Both the position numbers and the translations under genes were made by a program. A DNA stretch of 64,000 nucleotides, taken from NCBI GenBank assembly GCA_008477525.1, contig SPDT01000001.1, positions 1,302,001-1,366,000 of the forward strand. The letters are read 5' to 3'. The stretch comes from Hypomyces perniciosus (taxonomy: Eukaryota; Ascomycota; Sordariomycetes; Hypocreales; Hypocreaceae). Every line of letters starts with the position of its first letter. The stretch's first letter is position 1. Below, piece by piece: positions 40,540-51,528 of this stretch. The notes beneath the pieces were generated by a model. The model was not told the DNA's origin and ran no database searches. It saw nothing but the letters and a program-made list of their open reading frames with translations.

Positions 40540-42502
40540 TCACATTCCACCCATCTCGGCATCAACTTCTATCGGCTCTGGAAGCTGTTGCTGATCTATG
40601 TTGTGGATCTTCGTCATGTGTCGTTTCCAGTTGTCTTTTCTAGGAAAAGCCTTGCCTCCTTGCCTTGAATAATCGCAGCCAGAGACGGAGCAATGGAATT
40701 TCTTCTTTTTCTCATGCCTATCGTTGATGTGCCGCTGTAGATGGGTCTTCGTTCCGAAGCCCTTACCGCAAGCGGGATAAGGACATTTATGGTCTTTGCT
40801 GTGGTATCGCTGATGATGTCTATGAGAGAAAGGTGTCAGCAGCAGCACGGGACAGTAGACACATAGTCATAGTCCACGTTTCAACATACTTGAGCTTGTG
40901 TGGTTGGTCGAAAATCTGGTGACAACCGGGTTCGTCGCAACGGAAGACACCGTTCCTCGGAGAGTGAGAACCAAGTCCTGACCCTGGCGACGTGCTATGT
41001 CGAAAGTCGGAGCTGCCCACAGATTCAGGGGACGGGCTGTCTATTTGGGTTGAAGGCGTGTTCAGAGACGAAACATCGGTAAAAGTGTGGCCTTGAAGTG
41101 GGGTGGATTGATCGGAGGGGTAGCCTGGAGGTCGGACCTCTGGTGCAGTCATAAAACGGCCATGCGTCCGAGGGGTCGAGTCCGGCATGGCAACATTGTC
41201 AGACTCTGGAGACTCTTGGTGAAGAGCAAAATCGACATCAGTGGTATCATCGGGAGATTGTACAGTAAATATGGGTTGAGGTAGAGTTTCGGGAGGTGTT
41301 GGGGAGGGGGATGGAACGATTGGCCCATTGGCGAATCCTGGTTGAGTCAGTGTGGCGGAGTTGCTTGGCGATATTTCGTACGATGATGCAAAGAGCTGGT
41401 GTTCGGTTCGGTGCCAGACTTCCGATTCCGTCGAAGCCGGCATGATATCCATTGGATTTACAGTGCCAGGGGCAGCGTAAACAGGTGGTGAGGGAGACTT
41501 TATGAACTGCTGTCGAGGATAAAGTGGTGATTCCGAATGATTCTGTGCTGTACTTGAAGGAGGGCTGATAGGGGCAGCACGGGTATGGGCTGCTTGTGGA
41601 AGTGGTAAAGCTGGGGAGACAGGGGAAATATTGATTGGCGATTCGACATGATTGCCGGTGGTGATGATAGGTTGCATAGGCGTCGCTCCGTTTAGGTAGG
41701 GCGTACCGGCAGGAGGCCACGGATCTTCTGCAGTAGGCAGGCTGGTCGAGCTCTGTGTTCGATCCCGTCCACTCTTGCGCCGAATCATTTGCAACATGTT
41801 GTGCCGGAGGGAGCTCCCTCGAGACGACGTCCTTGTAGGGGCTTCGAGAATTGGCTCGGGTTCATCAACCATGCCAAATGCCGAAGATGGTATAAACGGG
41901 CTGTAGTAGTCGGCACTGGTTCCCTGGAGTACACCGGGCTGGTGATCCTCTGATATTGGCGGTGCGAATTCACCATCATAGCAGCCAAGCAATGGGAAGG
42001 GCGCCGCCTGGACTCTGTAATAACCAGCACCGACATGCCCCCCGGCATTGCCACGAGCATGCGAAGATGACGGAGGTTGCCCATTGACTCCTCCATTATG
42101 TGAAGCTCCCAATTCTACCTCTTTGCTTCCCCTCCCCCCGTGATGCCCACGGGACCTTGTCCCGTTCTGCTTGGACGAGTCGCTCGACGAGAGGCGTTGG
42201 TGAGTGAAGGCGCCCGGCTCAGCGGCCATGGCCGCCTCGGCGTCGAAGGGTGGGTGATGGCCATTTCGACGGCGTTTGATATAGTGGACCACGAATGGGT
42301 ATAAACAGAAGACCAAGACTGCGACTCCAACGATGATGCCGATGATGGTACCGGCCAGAGCTCCACCACGCACGTCGCGTTTTATAAACAAGGAGCTGTG
42401 AGTTGGCCCCCTAGCCGCGCCCAAGCCCCCCGAATCCAATCGCCGCGGCATCTCCAAACTTCTTGTGAAACCATGTCTGGCGCTGTCGTCGGCAGTCGCC
42501 AT
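40540..42502 (-). CDS. Membrane-anchored C2H2 zinc-finger protein
   Basis: Exons 42502-40890 and 40819-40540 close in phase (K at the junction) and give 630 residues. Near the N-terminus lies a strong transmembrane segment, about residues 46-74 (ALAGTIIGIIVGVAVLVFCL), followed by the positive KRRRN, predicting one pass with a long cytosolic tail. The middle is long, Ser/Pro-rich and disordered. The C-terminus has three C2H2 fingers: CDEPGCHQIF with HHQRYH, CPYPACGKGF with HLQRHINDRH, and CSVSGCDYS with RHMTKIH. This suggests a tethered transcription factor released by proteolysis, but no cleavage site can be shown. The first exon may be incomplete: the open frame runs upstream without ATG (SLISFSAVGGLPPATG), so an earlier exon is possible. 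Confidence is good for the fingers and the membrane segment. Confidence 0.75.
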
Positions 42503-43958
42503 GTCGCTCGAACCCGTGGCTGGTGGGAGGCCGCCCACGGCCGAGAATGAGATAAGGGGACCGGTACCCTTGCCGAACAGACGAGCGGGGGATATCCTTC
42601 GAAAACCAGTCCTGTCAGCTGGAGTTCATGATGCTGATGATGATGATGATGGAGGAGGAGGAAGAGACGGATAAAAGCATGATGATACGAAGTACTCCGT
42701 AGTTACTAGTAGAGAGATGCTAGCTGGGGTAGGAGCAGTCGGCGCCTACGGACCCTGTCTGCTACTGCTCTTCATGTCGAGCCTCAGCCTCAGCCGCAGG
42801 GCTGATGCTAGGTATTAGCATGTACCTTGTACCCTGAGAATCCAGACTCTGCGACTGGTTGGAGCATAACATGCACGGGTAAATTTGTAAAACATGCACG
42901 AGCGACTAAGCCATTTATGTTCATTTGTTGCGGTAGCTGCGCTTTGTCACCTGCAACTCCTCTGCATCACAGTTGATGCCGTCAAGCTCGCATCGTGAAT
43001 AGCGAAGTACTCCGTAGTGGATAGGATATTCGCTTGAATTCGTAGCCGTATTGCCATCCCCGCAACAAGGGGGCTTATTAGATGTTGGTTGCTCATCGGA
43101 ATTCTGCTTATTCCGTCCGTACTCCGCTCCGTATTGTCCCTTCGTTCTATAATTGGATATTACCTCGGTCAAGAAAATTTCCTCTGGAAAGGCCCCAGAC
43201 AGGGGGAGATTCCAAACTCTGGCAAGCTCCAGACCAAAGACCACAGAAAAGTACGAGTAGATCCTTTCGGACAAGTCAAGAATGCCGAGCCAATGATAAT
43301 GATACCAGTGCGGCCCCGGTCGTTGCCGTTAGCGGAGACTACCAACAATGAGACCGCGGGAAGCGAACAAATAATCTATCTCTTACGAGTACGGAGTACT
43401 ACAGATAGGCTCAGCGAATTCATCAGCTCCAGATGTTGTCTGCATCACAAGACTGCTGCGAGGACTAGGACCTATAGGCTATCAGCGCCAAGTACATTTT
43501 ATTATGGAGTATCGAAATCTCCTCATGGGCCAAGACGGCATCCAAGGCACTAGTACTATGTACTTTGCTCCTATCCACATGGCACAGATCGCTGCGCATC
43601 TCCTTACTTCTGTACCTTGCAGATAGTATCACCACCCCGCTTCAGCTTCAGCTGTCCCTGTGGTCTGATCTCAAACTGTGACAATCGTCCTGCGTGAAGG
43701 CCTGCCTTGTGTGTGTTGCGTGTTGCTGCACCCGGGTTCCCTGGCAATAATCCAAACAATCATCAATCCTCCATACTCCGTACATTGACAACCAGTTTTC
43801 GTCCAATTTCCTTTTTGCCTTTTTTCCCTTTTCCCAAATCCCGCAGCCAATTTGTTCCAGTCACTCAATTTATCAGTCATCTTCGCCGTCCATACAAGTT
43901 GTCCCGAACCCTTTATTCCAGCAAAACATGCTGCTCCACACACAAGATAGGTCGACAC
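42503..43958. other. Intergenic
   Basis: About 1.45 kb. It holds the promoter side of the C2H2 gene (including GAT repeats near 42633-42650) and the 3' side of the helicase gene. Four copies of the TACGGAGTA/TACTCCGTA 9-mer lie at 42693, 43008, 43390 and 43774. No gene is supported. Confidence 0.5.
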
Positions 43959-46412
43959 CTATGGCACAATAGTAAAGACCCGTTGCTGGGCCAGGGAGTC
44001 ATCCCAAATCTGCGAGGTGTAGCGCGACTTCATTCGCATTCTTCCACGGCGCCAACTCATTGCTGGATGCATGACAATCACCTCCGCCTGCCGAGCCCGA
44101 GTAATAGCGACATTGAGTCTCTGGGGCTCATCCATGAATCCGGGGCCCGTTGTTCGCACCATGTCGAGGAACACGACGTCTGCTTGGTTGCCTTGTGCCT
44201 TGTCAACAGTAAGCACCTGAACCCGGTCCTGCCACTCCTTTGGCCATTGTTTGACTTCCGCTTGGTATTGCCTGTAGGCGGTGCTGTATGGCGTTTCGAT
44301 CATCACCGTTCCAGGCTCATTGGTGAGGCTGCGGAAAGCTGGATCTGCCAGCAAAGTACACACTTGCTGAGCCAGCCACTTGTGATGCACAGGGTTCCAA
44401 AAACTGTTCCGGCGCGTCTCCTCACAGCTCGCCATGGAGATTACCACGCGGTTCTCGTTGATTCGATGCCCCGGTCCCAACTTCTCAAGGTATTGTTTGA
44501 GGTGCAGCGTGCTTGGAGGGTACATGGCCATCCCAGCGTGTCCAGATATCATCTCACTCTGGTAAAACATCTGTGAGGGCAAGCGGTGCAAGTTGCCATG
44601 TGCTCGGTTGTTGATAAGGAGCTTGCTATCAATAGCCCCAGCCATCATTGCCCTGGCCATGGTGCTAAGGCGAAGCTGCTCTGCATAGGGGTTGAATTTT
44701 AACCCATCACGCGCGGTACCGCCTTTGTTGTCACTCTTGACAAAAGGCCGAGTCTGGTTTACATCTCCGGTAAAGATCCATGCGACGGGGTCGAAATAGG
44801 CCAATGGGATAAGTGTAGTCAACTCACGAGCATGGGGTGCTTCGTCGATGAACACAATTTCCGGTCGAAAAAGCTTTGAAAAGCTTCCGTAGGCAGCCAC
44901 TGGGGTCGTGGCGACGAAATCGGTCTGTGCCAGCACTGCTCGATACAGAGTAGAAACGAGGCTTCTGAGTGCCTTCCAGTCATCGCTACTGAACGCTTCA
45001 CCAGAGTCCATTCTGCTGAGAAGCTTTTTCAAGGTTGGAAAGGCATCATCTTGGCGACGCTCGAAGTATTCCCACGCGGCTTCATCCAGCGTAGGGGCTC
45101 TGTTGGTGTTGCGACCCAGACTGGTGTGTCGAGCAAGACCGGCAGTGGCCAGGAAGTTTTTGGTGAAATCTGGAGCGGACTCACCATCTGAGCTCTGGCC
45201 AGCTCCGGCTTTGTTCAGCTTGCCACTGTTGCGCATTTCGTATGGCCAGCCATGCATCCGAATGACTCGGACATTTAGGCCTGCATCTTTGCTCAACTTG
45301 TAGTAGCGGTTCGCTGCATCGTCCGCAGTTGAGTTCAAGTCCACTAGGAAGAGGACCGGGGCATGAAGTCTCTTGGATCCTGGTCGGCGCTTCGAGTGAA
45401 TGAGGCCGGTGAGGACCATGTTCCATTCGGTCTTTCCGGCACCAGGGCAGCCGTTCACAAAGTACATACCATTGGGAATGTTGGTAAGGCCATCATAAGC
45501 GGCTCGGTGGTCATTGTTGAAGTTCTTGAATTTATCAACCAGCAACTTGGGGAGGCGATGGAAAGGATGCGTAGGGTTTGTCAGGTGGGGGAAGACATCG
45601 TGAAGATCAATGCGACCTCGCCAGACGCCGATGCCATTGAATCGTTGAATCATCTTGAAGGCCAACTGGGCCTTGTGACTTGGTCCTCTGTCCTGAATCT
45701 GTTTTTTCTCAACGAAGAAGCGAAGAGCTGCAAGTTCAGCCTCAAAGGTTAGGGAAAATGTGTCCCACCGAATAGAGATGGGCTGACATTTCTTCTGGTC
45801 CAGGGTGATGGTGTGTATGTCGTCTATGGCCGATGCCACCTGGAAGGTGGCCATGAGATCCAGTTCAATATGCTCTCCCTCCTGACTCTTCCACGAGCGA
45901 GGCACATCAACCTTGAAGGCGGCGTACTTTTGGATAGTTGTACCTTTCAAGGTGGGAACATCCTCATATGGGTTGGGAATGCGGCTTGCGTGCAAATGAA
46001 CGAGGGTAAAAGTTCCGTCACGGCGCTCAATCTTCGCTTCCATATCAATCGTAAAACGATCGGTCTGAGTTGGAAATGCAATGTCTTCGGCTGAGCCCGG
46101 TGGCTTGACAAGAAAGAGCCATGGCTTCACGAACGATGTCTTCAGACCGGGAATGGGGGCGATGGGCCACGATTGGTATAAATAACGCTGTTCATTCATG
46201 CGCTTCAGAACGGTAACCTCATTCTCCATCTCAATGAGAGTGCCTTGTTCAAGACGACGAACGAATTCATCTTGATCGTCAAAGATATGGAGAGGTTGCA
46301 AGACCTGTAAGGAAGCGACACTTAGCAAAGTAGATCAAGCTCGAGACGCAACTGTGGTGAGTCTTACCCTGCCTGGAATAGTTCCGGCACCTTGGGAGGG
46401 TGGACACGCCAT
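43959..46412 (-). CDS. Superfamily 1 (Upf1-like) helicase
   Basis: Exons 46412-46368 (MACPPSQGAGTIPGR) and 46304-43959 close in phase and give 796 residues. Helicase motifs appear in order: Walker A GCPGAGKTEW near residue 300, Walker B VFIDEAPHARELT, motif III WIFTGDVNQTRPF, motif V VDKAQGNQADVVFLDMVR and motif VI LNVAITRARQAEVIV. This is the AAA_11/AAA_12 (DNA2/NAM7-like) arrangement. The N-terminal 280 residues are specific to a fungal subfamily and not recognised; no zinc-finger or CH domain of true Upf1 is present. It may act on RNA or DNA; the target is unknown. It lies 1.6 kb downstream of the broken RID-type methyltransferase on the same strand, though with a separate promoter. Confidence 0.85.
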
Positions 46413-48009
46413 CCTGAGGATGGGTTGTTGGTAGGAGGATGATTAATTTCCCTCAGGCGTATACCATCCAGCTGAAGGTCGAAGATAGCAATCCAAGAAG
46501 AGGAGGTGCAGTGCTATGAAGGAGACGCAGTTGTGTCGGGTGATTAAAGAGAAACGGGTGCGTTCGCAGCGGCAGCCCGGTTTCGGAGCGAATCTCTTGC
46601 CCGCTGTATCGACTCAGTGATCACCTAGGTCGGAGAACTCCAGGGAGGTCGATGGGGATATTCTTGTGGGAAGCAAGAGCAGTGATGGAAATGCAGAACC
46701 CAAAATGCAAAGGAAGAGAGGTGAAAGCAAGGTCTTCAGAGGTAGCGGATGTAGGCTGAAAGACCCGTCATCCGAGGTGGTAGAAAAAGGAGGAGGGAAA
46801 GGGAGAGAGAGGTGACAGCGAGGTCTTCAGGCAAAGAGGATGTGGACTGAAGGACCTTTCATCTGTGGTGGAAGAGAAAAGGGAGGAGTAAAAGGGAGGA
46901 GTAAAAGGAAGAAAGGGAAGAAAAGGAAGAAAAAAGAAGATGTGGGTGGGAAGTTCTTAAATAGGTAGGAGGGAAAACAATGGCAGCTGGCAACAATAGG
47001 ACCTGAATTTTTGCCTCAGGAGCCTCGCCGCCTTAGAGGCATAGAGGGAGAGCAGAGTGAATTAACATAGGAGCAGAAGTCGCCGGCTGTCGAGGAATGA
47101 GGGTACTGAGGCCCCAAGGCGGTAAGGGATTCAGTCAACACACAGCAGTACGACATCGACAATCCTCGATTTTCACCATACTTTTGATGCCGTGAACATC
47201 TGTGCTAAGTCCAGTTCGAAGCTATTGGTGGGCACCATTTACAGGATCGGAAGCGTGTCCAAACTCTTCATCGTTTACGCGCTTCTCCTGAGCCAGAGCT
47301 TCGAGCATTGAAACAAAACAGCCCTGTCACGAACTTCGTTCCAGAACTACGCGAGGTTTCTAAGATTATTCCGTCTGGGTCTTCTATTATCGATCGTGTC
47401 CAAGGGGATCAGGTCACAGTTGGCGCTCGAATGTCACAGCTATCCCGTATTAGAAGAGACTGCATGGGCAAGAAAGCCTACCGACAGCAGGTGCCTGAAG
47501 TGCAGGACGAAGCACAGATACGACGTCAGCTAGAGCCAGGAACATTGAACAATGCAAAGGCCTTTCAGGATCTATAAAGCAAACACAAAGGTACATCCAA
47601 GTCGTAGCCAGAGCTGAACATGTAATAGCACATGTAGGGCACACGAGACTTACGAGGAAAACATCAGACACAAGAAATTCCAGATGTTCGAGTGAACATC
47701 AGATTTACGAGTTCACACCAGATTTGGGACAAATAATTAATTACTTTGTTTAACTATCCAGGTTAATACAAACCCTTTCAACATGTTCTCGGGAGTAACC
47801 TTCGGTCTATCGTTTACTCTAACAATTTGGTTCCTCCCTGGTGACAGAGCCATGGACACTGGCCGCATATCCTTCCTTGGCCCCAAAAACGCGTGACATA
47901 TAAATGCCATATATTTTTTTCGGGGCATTCAACCTCCCTCGCTCTCGGGTAGGAGTAATTCATCTGCATTCTGCGAAGCCCCAGCAAACACAGAGCAAAT
48001 CTAGAAGTC
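46413..48009. other. Intergenic with purine-rich tract and an orphan exon-like frame
   Basis: Purine-rich on the plus strand from about 46690 to 46960, with an imperfect tandem duplication. At 47209-47577 a plus-strand frame is open for about 120 codons and reads like real protein (PELREVSKIIPSGSSIIDRV, ending RRQLEPGTLNNAKAFQDL). It has no ATG at its start, but a possible acceptor (CTAAGTCCAG). I do not recognise it; it may be an exon or a relic. Confidence 0.45.
46718..46885 (+). repeat. Imperfect tandem duplication, about 78 bp twice
   Basis: Units 46718-46795 and 46808-46885 share AGGTGA-AGC-AGGTCTTCAG, GGATGT, CTGAA-GACC and TCATC-G-GGTGG in order, separated by a GA-rich spacer. They lie about 300-470 bp upstream of the helicase ATG, so possibly within its promoter. 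Confidence 0.75.
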
Positions 48010-50016
48010 TCATGTCAAGTCAATGACGGCCTTGCCACCAGGAAAGACATTTCTCGGGCGATTATTTTCCATATCGCCATCAATTTCCATCACATCGTCC
48101 ATCTCGGGGGATGAGACAACACGAGAGGATGCCGTTCGGGGTACAGAGCTATCAGAATCCTCATCAACTATGATGATTCCATCTCGGGGTGGCTGATACG
48201 GAGCCATCCCATCTTCTTTCAGAAGCCAATTCTCCAGATGTTTGTATAACACTTGAACAGTGTTGGGCGGAAAGGCGTTGCCAATCTGCCTCTTGATGCT
48301 CGTTCTGTTACCCCTGAACTTGTGATATCGTGGAAAACCCTGAAGGTTAGCATACTCTCGCAAGGTGAAGTCTCTCGTGCCGTCGGGGTAATATGCCTCG
48401 CTGCCGCCAGTTGTGATTGTTCCCGCCAGCCGGTCTGGGTCAAGTGGTGCTCTACGAGGCTGATAGTGCTTCACCTCATCGACGTTATGGAGATCATCGC
48501 CGGGGCGGACGTCACTAATGGCTCGGCGAATTGTCATAAACCGCCTAAGGCCGTCCTGGCCGTGCTCCGAATGAGTTGGATTGGGGAAAGGGGGCAGTTT
48601 CTCTCCAGGAGCGGCTGCAATAATGATCAGACGCTTCCGATCTTGTGCCAAACCCCAGGTACAGAGTCGGACCACCTTCCATCTGACAGAGTACCCGAAC
48701 TGGGTGAAATCTCCAATCAAAGCACGGAGATATTGATGGTGGCGCTCATGTGTAATCCCAAACGTCTGTTCAAGCGTAATCAGACGCGGACGGACCTTAC
48801 TGATCAGTTGGTTGCAACTAAACAGCGCAAAAATATTCTCATCATCATGCACAGATTGGTGTGTATGTGCCGGAGAGAAATACTGACACGGGGGCGACAG
48901 GTGTAACATGTCAGCCCGGATCAGTCTACTATTTGATGACTGGATGAGTTGATCAACAGACATTTTGAAAAGCTCAACATCGTGGAAATTGGCCTTGTAT
49001 GTCTCCTAGACCTCAGGCGACTTATCCACAGCATATTGGGGCTTGAATCCTGCACACTGTGCCCCACGAGACACGCCCCCTGCTCCAGAAAAGGAGTCAA
49101 ATAATGTGTACTTTTGGCCGATGATTCGGGTGCTTCGTGGGGGAGGAGACCGACCGTTGAGGTCGATCACGCCGTTGTTGGAAATACCTGCCTGCCACGA
49201 TCCACCCTTAATGCGACCACCACGCCACCGATTACACAGGGCTTCTTCCGAAATGCAGTATTTCCACTCTGAGACATCTTCAGATTGAATGCGCTCAAAA
49301 ACCTCCTCCTCAGGCCTTGTGGTGCGCCCTCGCAAGGTGAAGTAAATCATGAACTTCCAGCGGCAAACAAGTTCGCCATTGAGTTCAGCCAGGCGTGTTC
49401 GTCGTTCTTGATCTGGGATACGCTCGGAAAGAGTGCCAAAGTTGTAGCAGTGTTCTGGATAAACTGCGTTAGTGGTAATCAGCGTTCGTCTCTTAACGAT
49501 TGATTGAGGAGAGACGTCAACGAGGATAGGCGGATCTTCCCCGTTCTCCCACCGATGGATGTGGAGAATCATGCAAACTTCATTGAGTTTCTTTGGTAGC
49601 TTGCCCTGCAGCTTTCTGGTTCGGACGAAAGGGATACCGCGGATCTTGGAACTTCCAGCTCGGTCTTGCGCAATGACTGAAATCTTGACGAATTCGACGT
49701 CGTGAGCTCCCAGCTGAATATTACGAACTTGAATGAAGTCCCCGCGACAAAGAACTGCGCCCAAATATTCTCGATACGCCTCCAATGGAAACTCCCCGTC
49801 TTGAGGCAGTCCTGGTCTCGCGATGTCCGAATCGTAGTTTGTGAGATCAATCACTTCGTCGTCAAAGAGGCCAGGTGAGTCTTCCTGTTCACCTTCGCGA
49901 CCAATTGTGCGGGATGACTCGGCGCCTTCGCTTCTTCGCGAAGCTGCAGCATTCCTTGACGTTAGGAATTGCACATCTTCCTCCCCGTGCCGTGTGAATC
50001 CCCATTTTGGTAGCAT
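48010..50016 (-). pseudogene. RID/Masc1-type cytosine-5 DNA methyltransferase with in-frame TAG
   Basis: Reading leftward from ATG at 50016, the N-terminal part (336 residues) carries a BAH-like region and methyltransferase motif I, LFDSFSGAGGVSRGAQ, then motif II AVDKSPEV, and stops at TAG (49008-49006). The same frame continues at once with ETYKANFHDVELFKMSVDQL, then motif IV SPPCQYFSPAHT with the catalytic cysteine, LEQTFG at the motif VI position (EQT instead of ENV, the mark of the RID/Masc1 family), motif VIII QDRKRLIIIAA, the LAGTITTGG region and motif X IGNAFPP. It ends at 48010. No splice solution removes the stop without losing conserved residues. RID is needed for repeat-induced point mutation in Neurospora. 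The stop can arise from TGG or CAG by one RIP-type transition. Alternatives are a sequencing error or an allele. Confidence 0.8.
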
Positions 50017-51528
50017 TTTGAGGCAAAGATGGAAATTATGTGTCGCAAATCATGCTGAGAGTATACTCGGCCAGAAATCCAAGGTTGCGCTTCGGTTGTA
50101 GGGTACTGTGCGATGATTGTGAGTAGGGTGACGGGAGGGTGAGAAAGGGCGAGTGCAGCTTACCTGGACCGAGCAGCGAGCCGGAAGCAGACAGTTCGAG
50201 GTATCCGAAGCTCGAGGGGGCCGACGTACAGATAATTAATTGTTTAGCGAAAGAGTGAATGAATGAGAAAGGTTGTGGATACCAACCTTACACTGCTTAG
50301 GTGGAATGCCCAGGATATTTGAGGTGATACCTAGGTATGGTGAATGTAAGGACATGGGCATGTGAGAGAAGAGTCAACCAGAGGCCGAAGTGGTAGCAGG
50401 TGACAAGTCGAGGGTAAAATCACTGCATGATATCGCAAACGCCTGGAAATTCCCTTATGTCCTAAATTTCGAAACGATATGTGCCTGGGAATTGAATTGA
50501 GTTGCACAACGTACCCATGTGTAGGGTGGAGAGAATTGATCTGTCTTGAACGTTTATTACGGGGTAGGCACAGTACGAATATAGAGCGTCTGAAGAAGCA
50601 CAGAACAGCATGTGAAATCCATGTACTATAGATGAAGAAACTGACAGATAGAGTATTTGAAACAGCAGTTGGATACGAGCCATCTCTAGCAATGAGAGTT
50701 ATCCATAGCAATGAGAGTAATCTGTGGTAATTAGGGTTGGCTGCAGCAAGGTAGACGTGTTGCGCTTGAGTGGCTTCAAGTACGGAGTACCCGTATGAGA
50801 CCAGATATCGAGGCACTCCTGCAGTGATACCCAAACATGCATGTCACAATTACTCGTACAACTTTGCGTAAGACAAAGGGCCCACGTTTGTTCAACGTCA
50901 AGTTGAGGCCAAGGCATTTATGCTCTCGGCCGGATATTTACCCGTGGCCGAAGGTTCATGGACTGCGCCATAACCACAGCGCCTCGTGCACGGGCCATAG
51001 CGGTTCTCATTCAAACCCCTGCAAACCCAAACGCGGCTCGCAGCTAATAGGGCATCACGCGTTAAAACAAAGAACGAGCTGCTCGTCTGGTCTGATCTCC
51101 AGGCCAACTGCCAGCGCGCAGCATCTCCTTGGACAAAGGCAACAAAGGCAAGCATTTGCGCTCTGGAAGCCATTCAGTGGATACTCTTCCGGATATTTGC
51201 TCTCTGCAACGGTCCTCGAGTTGGTGTTCCGCTCATGACAGGCACGAGGGGTCGTACAAGTCATTAACTTTTCGATTCAACTTTTTGTCTAGACAACCTG
51301 AACCCTTGCACCATCACCTTACTTTTGCTTTTGCGCGACCAAAGCCAGTCACTCCTTATTTAAACCTCACCCGGTCCCTTGGCTTTAGCTTGATTGCTTT
51401 GCCACTCTCGAGCAACACCGGTTTGCAAGTCGTTTGCACCTTGCGAAAGACCGAGCATTCACACCACCATTCCTTCCCTCGTCTGGAAACTTTTCAGCGA
51501 TGGGCGCCCGCCGAGTTCGACCGATATA
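50017..51528. other. Divergent promoter region, methyltransferase / SEN1
   Basis: About 1.5 kb with no supported gene; one TACGGAGTA copy at 50781. The last 200 bp before SEN1 are pyrimidine-rich. Confidence 0.55.

Noticed and set aside
43707..44576. 289-codon plus-strand open frame
   Set aside because: Overlaps the 3' part of the SF1 helicase in antisense and shows no family motif.
49006..49008. TAG in the methyltransferase as programmed readthrough or part of an intron
   Set aside because: No readthrough context is recognised, and every GT-AG pair tried either shifts the frame or deletes conserved motif II residues.
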